A DNA stretch of 8,170 nucleotides from Anaerolineaceae bacterium (GTDB lineage Bacteria > Chloroflexota > Anaerolineae > Anaerolineales > Villigracilaceae), in the NCBI GenBank assembly GCA_022181005.1, contig BQMV01000363.1:1-8170 (forward strand), written 5' to 3'. Below, piece by piece: positions 6,364 through 8,170 of the stretch (position 1 is the first letter of the stretch; each line of letters starts with the position of its first letter). A program made the position numbers and the translations under genes. The notes beneath the pieces are model-generated. The model was not told the DNA's origin. It saw nothing but the letters and a program-made list of their open reading frames with translations, and searched no databases.

Positions 6364-7179
6364 TCATCTCATCAAAAATACAATCGTTCCCACAATCGCA
6401 CAATAGACGGCAAACACATACAGCGACCGTTTGCTCAAGTAATCAATCAGCCACTTGATCGCAAACCAGCCGACAATCGCGGCAGTGACGAATCCCACTG
6501 CGAGCAATGGCAGGAATTCGCCGAGATTCGGCATTTGAATTACATCCAGTAATTCATATCCACCCGCGGCGAGCATCACAGGCACCGACATGAGGAACGC
6601 AAACCGCGCTGCAGACGGGCGGTCGAGTCCGCGAAACATGCCGCCTGAAATCGTTGTTCCACTGCGCGAGGCGCCGGGGAAGACGGCGATAATTTGGAAC
6701 AAGCCGATTACCAAAGCATCGAGCCACGTCATTGATTCGAGGTCTCGATTCTTCTTAGTCAACAACTCAGCCAGCGTGAGTAATATCGCGGCAGAGAATA
6801 ATCGAATGGAGGCTTGAAGCATGGGTTGTTGAAACATCGCTTCAACTGCATCTTTCAAGAGATAGCCAGCAAGCAATGCGGGGATTGTGGCAATGATGAT
6901 GTACCAACCAAGTTTTGCTTCTGGCGCGAGACCTCCGAGGTCTTTAAGACCTCGGAGGTCTAATGTTACGCGCGCAATCGGAGCCAAATCTTTCCAGTAA
7001 AACGCAAAGAGGGAGACGAGCGTTCCGAGTTGGACGATGACAAGGAATGAGAACATCGCTCCATCGGCAGGGATGCCCAACAGTTTTTGCCCGATCAACA
7101 AATGTGCGGTGGATGAAACAGGGATGAATTCAGTCAGTCCCTGAATGACGCCAAGGAGGAGGGCGTGGAGGAGGGTCAT
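6364..7179 (-). CDS. uppP: Undecaprenyl-diphosphate phosphatase (UppP/BacA family)
   Basis: This integral membrane enzyme removes one phosphate from undecaprenyl diphosphate, recycling the lipid carrier for peptidoglycan and other envelope polymers; overexpression classically gives bacitracin resistance. The length, 271 aa, is normal. Active-site motifs are intact: QGLTE (13-17), PVSSTAH (20-26) and PGASRSGTT (168-176), the last holding the conserved serine and arginine. Around eight hydrophobic segments fit the family topology. The ATG at 7179 gives the canonical N-terminus, but no Shine-Dalgarno is visible: the 23 bases upstream are TTAATGG-type repeat, so translation may depend on the preceding gene or a leaderless mode. 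Residues 74-83 (DLRGLKDLGG), in the loop between helices 2 and 3, are encoded by a perfect DNA hairpin. Confidence 0.95.
   Translation of the reverse strand: MTLLHALLLGVIQGLTEFIPVSSTAHLLIGQKLLGIPADGAMFSFLVIVQLGTLVSLFAFYWKDLAPIARVTLDLRGLKDLGGLAPEAKLGWYIIIATIPALLAGYLLKDAVEAMFQQPMLQASIRLFSAAILLTLAELLTKKNRDLESMTWLDALVIGLFQIIAVFPGASRSGTTISGGMFRGLDRPSAARFAFLMSVPVMLAAGGYELLDVIQMPNLGEFLPLLAVGFVTAAIVGWFAIKWLIDYLSKRSLYVFAVYCAIVGTIVFLMR
6929..6961. repeat. 33-bp perfect palindrome within uppP
   Basis: Sixteen bases (AGACCTCCGAGGTCTT) and their exact reverse complement flank a single T at 6945. Each arm itself contains the smaller palindrome GACCTC-C-GAGGTC. The 33 bases equal 11 codons, so the uppP frame is kept. 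The size, nested symmetry and location in a variable loop suggest an inserted mobile hairpin rather than chance. Confidence 0.85.
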
Positions 7180-7185
7180 AAGTTA

Positions 7186-7209
7186 TAGTTAATGGAGGAT
7201 AGTTAATGG
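7186..7209. repeat. TAGTTAATGG direct repeat between S23 gene and uppP
   Basis: TAGTTAATGG occurs at 7186-7195 and again at 7200-7209, a 14-base period. The S23 gene's stop codon (7203-7205) lies in the second copy and the uppP start follows at 7179. The motif TTAATGG reappears inverted on the other side of the S23 gene. Confidence 0.6.
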
Positions 7210-7664
7210 TTTTGTTCGTCTTCGTTTAAATCGTCAAAAATATAAGGCTCGGATTCTTCGCGAACAGAATAATTTTGCGGGAATTCTTTTTTACCTTGTT
7301 TGGAACGTTTGAGGTAGGCAATATAGTTATTGAGTTGTTTACCGATAGATTCAGCGTGAGCGGTCATCCGCTTATATATTTCATCTGACAAATAACCCAG
7401 ATCGCGCGCAAGTTCCATGTGGCTTTGAACTTCGGATAATGAGCCACGAGCGATATAACAAAAACGGACATTATCCAGGAAATGAAATCGCCCATGCCCT
7501 TCAGCAATATTAGCGGGAATACTTTGTGCGGCTCGTTTCAGTTGTTGAGTTAAATTCCATTTTTCGTCGGCTGGCAAATGAGGAACAACATCTTTATATA
7601 CCGCCAGAGCAAAGTCTTTTGACCTCACCCACACCTCCAACTTATCCAGATTCATCACGGTCAT
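7203..7664 (-). CDS. Four-helix bundle protein, S23 (23S rRNA intervening-sequence) family
   Basis: This is a small, soluble, all-helical protein of 153 aa. It has the family signatures: LEVW (9-12) near the N-terminus, SIPANIAEGHGR (48-59) and IARGSLSEVQSH (71-82), followed by helices to about 120 and an acidic tail (FDDLNEDEQNH at the end). Founding members are encoded in intervening sequences within 23S rRNA genes, while many relatives, as here, are free-standing. The molecular role is unknown in the literature I recall; nucleic-acid or RNA interaction has been proposed. GGAGGT (7670-7675) lies five bases before ATG 7664, so the gene carries its own ribosome site. It sits 20 bp after tgt, bracketed by inverted TTAATGG motifs. 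Confidence 0.88.
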   Translation of the reverse strand: MTVMNLDKLEVWVRSKDFALAVYKDVVPHLPADEKWNLTQQLKRAAQSIPANIAEGHGRFHFLDNVRFCYIARGSLSEVQSHMELARDLGYLSDEIYKRMTAHAESIGKQLNNYIAYLKRSKQGKKEFPQNYSVREESEPYIFDDLNEDEQNH

Positions 7665-7672
7665 ATACCACC

Positions 7673-7697
7673 TCCATGATCCATTTATCCATTAACC
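7673..7697. repeat. Inverted TTAATGG flank on the tgt side of the S23 gene
   Basis: The plus strand carries CCATTAACC at 7689-7697, the inverse of the TTAATGG motifs at 7189-7195 and 7203-7209. Two further CCAT-type units precede it (CCATGAT, CCATTTAT). The tgt stop codon (7685-7687) and its last codons fall inside it. Confidence 0.5.
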
Positions 7698-8110
7698 ACG
7701 CGCTTCGCATTATTCGCCCATTGACTCAACAACTCAGGCACGCGCGACTCGAACGAGCCATCCGCGATGTAGACCCGCATCTGTTCCATGAGTCGAATCA
7801 ACGCGCGCAGGTTGTGAATGGAGATCAGTGTTCCAGCGAGCAATTCCTTTGCCGCGATCAAGTGACGGATGTATGCCCGCGTGAAAGTTTTGCAGGCGTA
7901 GCAATCGCAAGTCTCGTCAATTGGTTTTTCATCACGCGCAAACGTCGCGTTCATCAAGTTGAGTCGTCCCTCAGGCGCAAAAGCGGAGTGATGACGGGCT
8001 AAGCGAGTCGGCAGAACGCAATCAAAGATGTCAATGCCGCGCACCACGCCGTTGATGAGGTCTTCGGGTGTGCCGACTCCCATCAGGTAGCGCGGCTTGT
8101 TTTCGGGCAG
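7685..8110 (-). CDS. tgt: tRNA-guanine transglycosylase, C-terminal part (5' end missing)
   Basis: Tgt exchanges guanine at position 34 of GUN-anticodon tRNAs for the queuosine precursor preQ1. About 141 genuine codons remain, the C-terminal third of a protein of roughly 370-400 aa. Diagnostic residues are present: YLMGVGTPEDL, then RGIDIFDCVLPTR with the aspartate nucleophile and the insertion signature, and the zinc site CDCYAC (three cysteines) with the histidine in IHNL further on. The gene is cut at the contig end. An open frame continues five codons further, to a GTG at 8123-8125, but those codons (MLFRS) are adapter and must not be taken as a start. The final VVNG residues lie in a repeat-like flank, so the native C-terminus may have been altered. 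Confidence 0.93.
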   Translation of the reverse strand: MPENKPRYLMGVGTPEDLINGVVRGIDIFDCVLPTRLARHHSAFAPEGRLNLMNATFARDEKPIDETCDCYACKTFTRAYIRHLIAAKELLAGTLISIHNLRALIRLMEQMRVYIADGSFESRVPELLSQWANNAKRVVNG

Positions 8111-8170
8111 AGATCGGAAGAGCACACGTCTGAACTCCAGTCACGTGGCCTTATCTCGTATGCCGTCTTC
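8111..8170. other. Illumina TruSeq adapter contamination (not genomic)
   Basis: From 8111 the sequence reads AGATCGGAAGAGCACACG and on through the TruSeq read-through adapter, with the 6-base index GTGGCC at 8145-8150. It then continues into ATCTCGTATGCCGTCTTC. This agrees with my memory of the index-20 oligo. The 60 bases should be trimmed. Confidence 0.97.

Noticed and set aside
1..8110. tRNA or rRNA genes
   Set aside because: No cloverleaf pattern or conserved rRNA segments were noticed by eye on either strand. A dedicated scan was not possible.

Overview
The window looks like the end of a metagenome-assembled bacterial contig. The last 60 bases (8111-8170) match the Illumina TruSeq read-through adapter as I remember it, so true genomic sequence ends near 8110. 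The gene set is plainly bacterial: tgt, uppP, acetoacetyl-CoA synthetase, an M20 peptidase, an ABC-2 exporter and an S23-type four-helix bundle protein. Together with the mid-GC coding style and the density of small palindromic repeats, it suggests Chloroflexota of the Anaerolineae type. That placement is an impression and was not tested.

There are two compositional blocks. Positions 1 to about 2385 are AT-rich, and all their genes are on the plus strand. A 29-codon ORF for a small hydrophobic peptide (195-284) sits behind a near-perfect Shine-Dalgarno that is locked in a 14-bp hairpin, and a 22-bp hairpin follows it. After a candidate promoter come an ABC ATPase (458-1315) and its overlapping ABC-2 permease (1305-2372), which form one export system. 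The block meets the next gene tail to tail, 15 bp apart.

From 2388 to 8110 the DNA is clearly more GC-rich and all genes are on the minus strand. In transcription order they are: the 3' end of tgt (queuosine tRNA modification), an S23-type gene, uppP (undecaprenyl-diphosphate phosphatase), an M20 metallopeptidase, a PstS-like lipoprotein overlapping the peptidase stop, and acetoacetyl-CoA synthetase. They run in one direction, but most are functionally unrelated. Only the peptidase/lipoprotein overlap and the 27-bp gap to the synthetase look like tight operon spacing.

This block is unusually rich in small repeats. A 94-bp palindromic element lies in frame inside the lipoprotein signal-peptide region. 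Two GGTGGT-ended palindromes fill the uppP-peptidase gap. A 33-bp perfect hairpin is read as 11 codons of uppP. A 7-bp tandem array lies inside the peptidase gene, and inverted TTAATGG motifs bracket the S23 gene.

The best candidate for something undescribed is the small-peptide locus at about 96-343. It has a hidden Shine-Dalgarno, an upstream look-alike that could compete for the same masking strand, a single-membrane-helix peptide with a basic tail, and a closing hairpin. This architecture is seen in type I toxins and in regulatory leader peptides.
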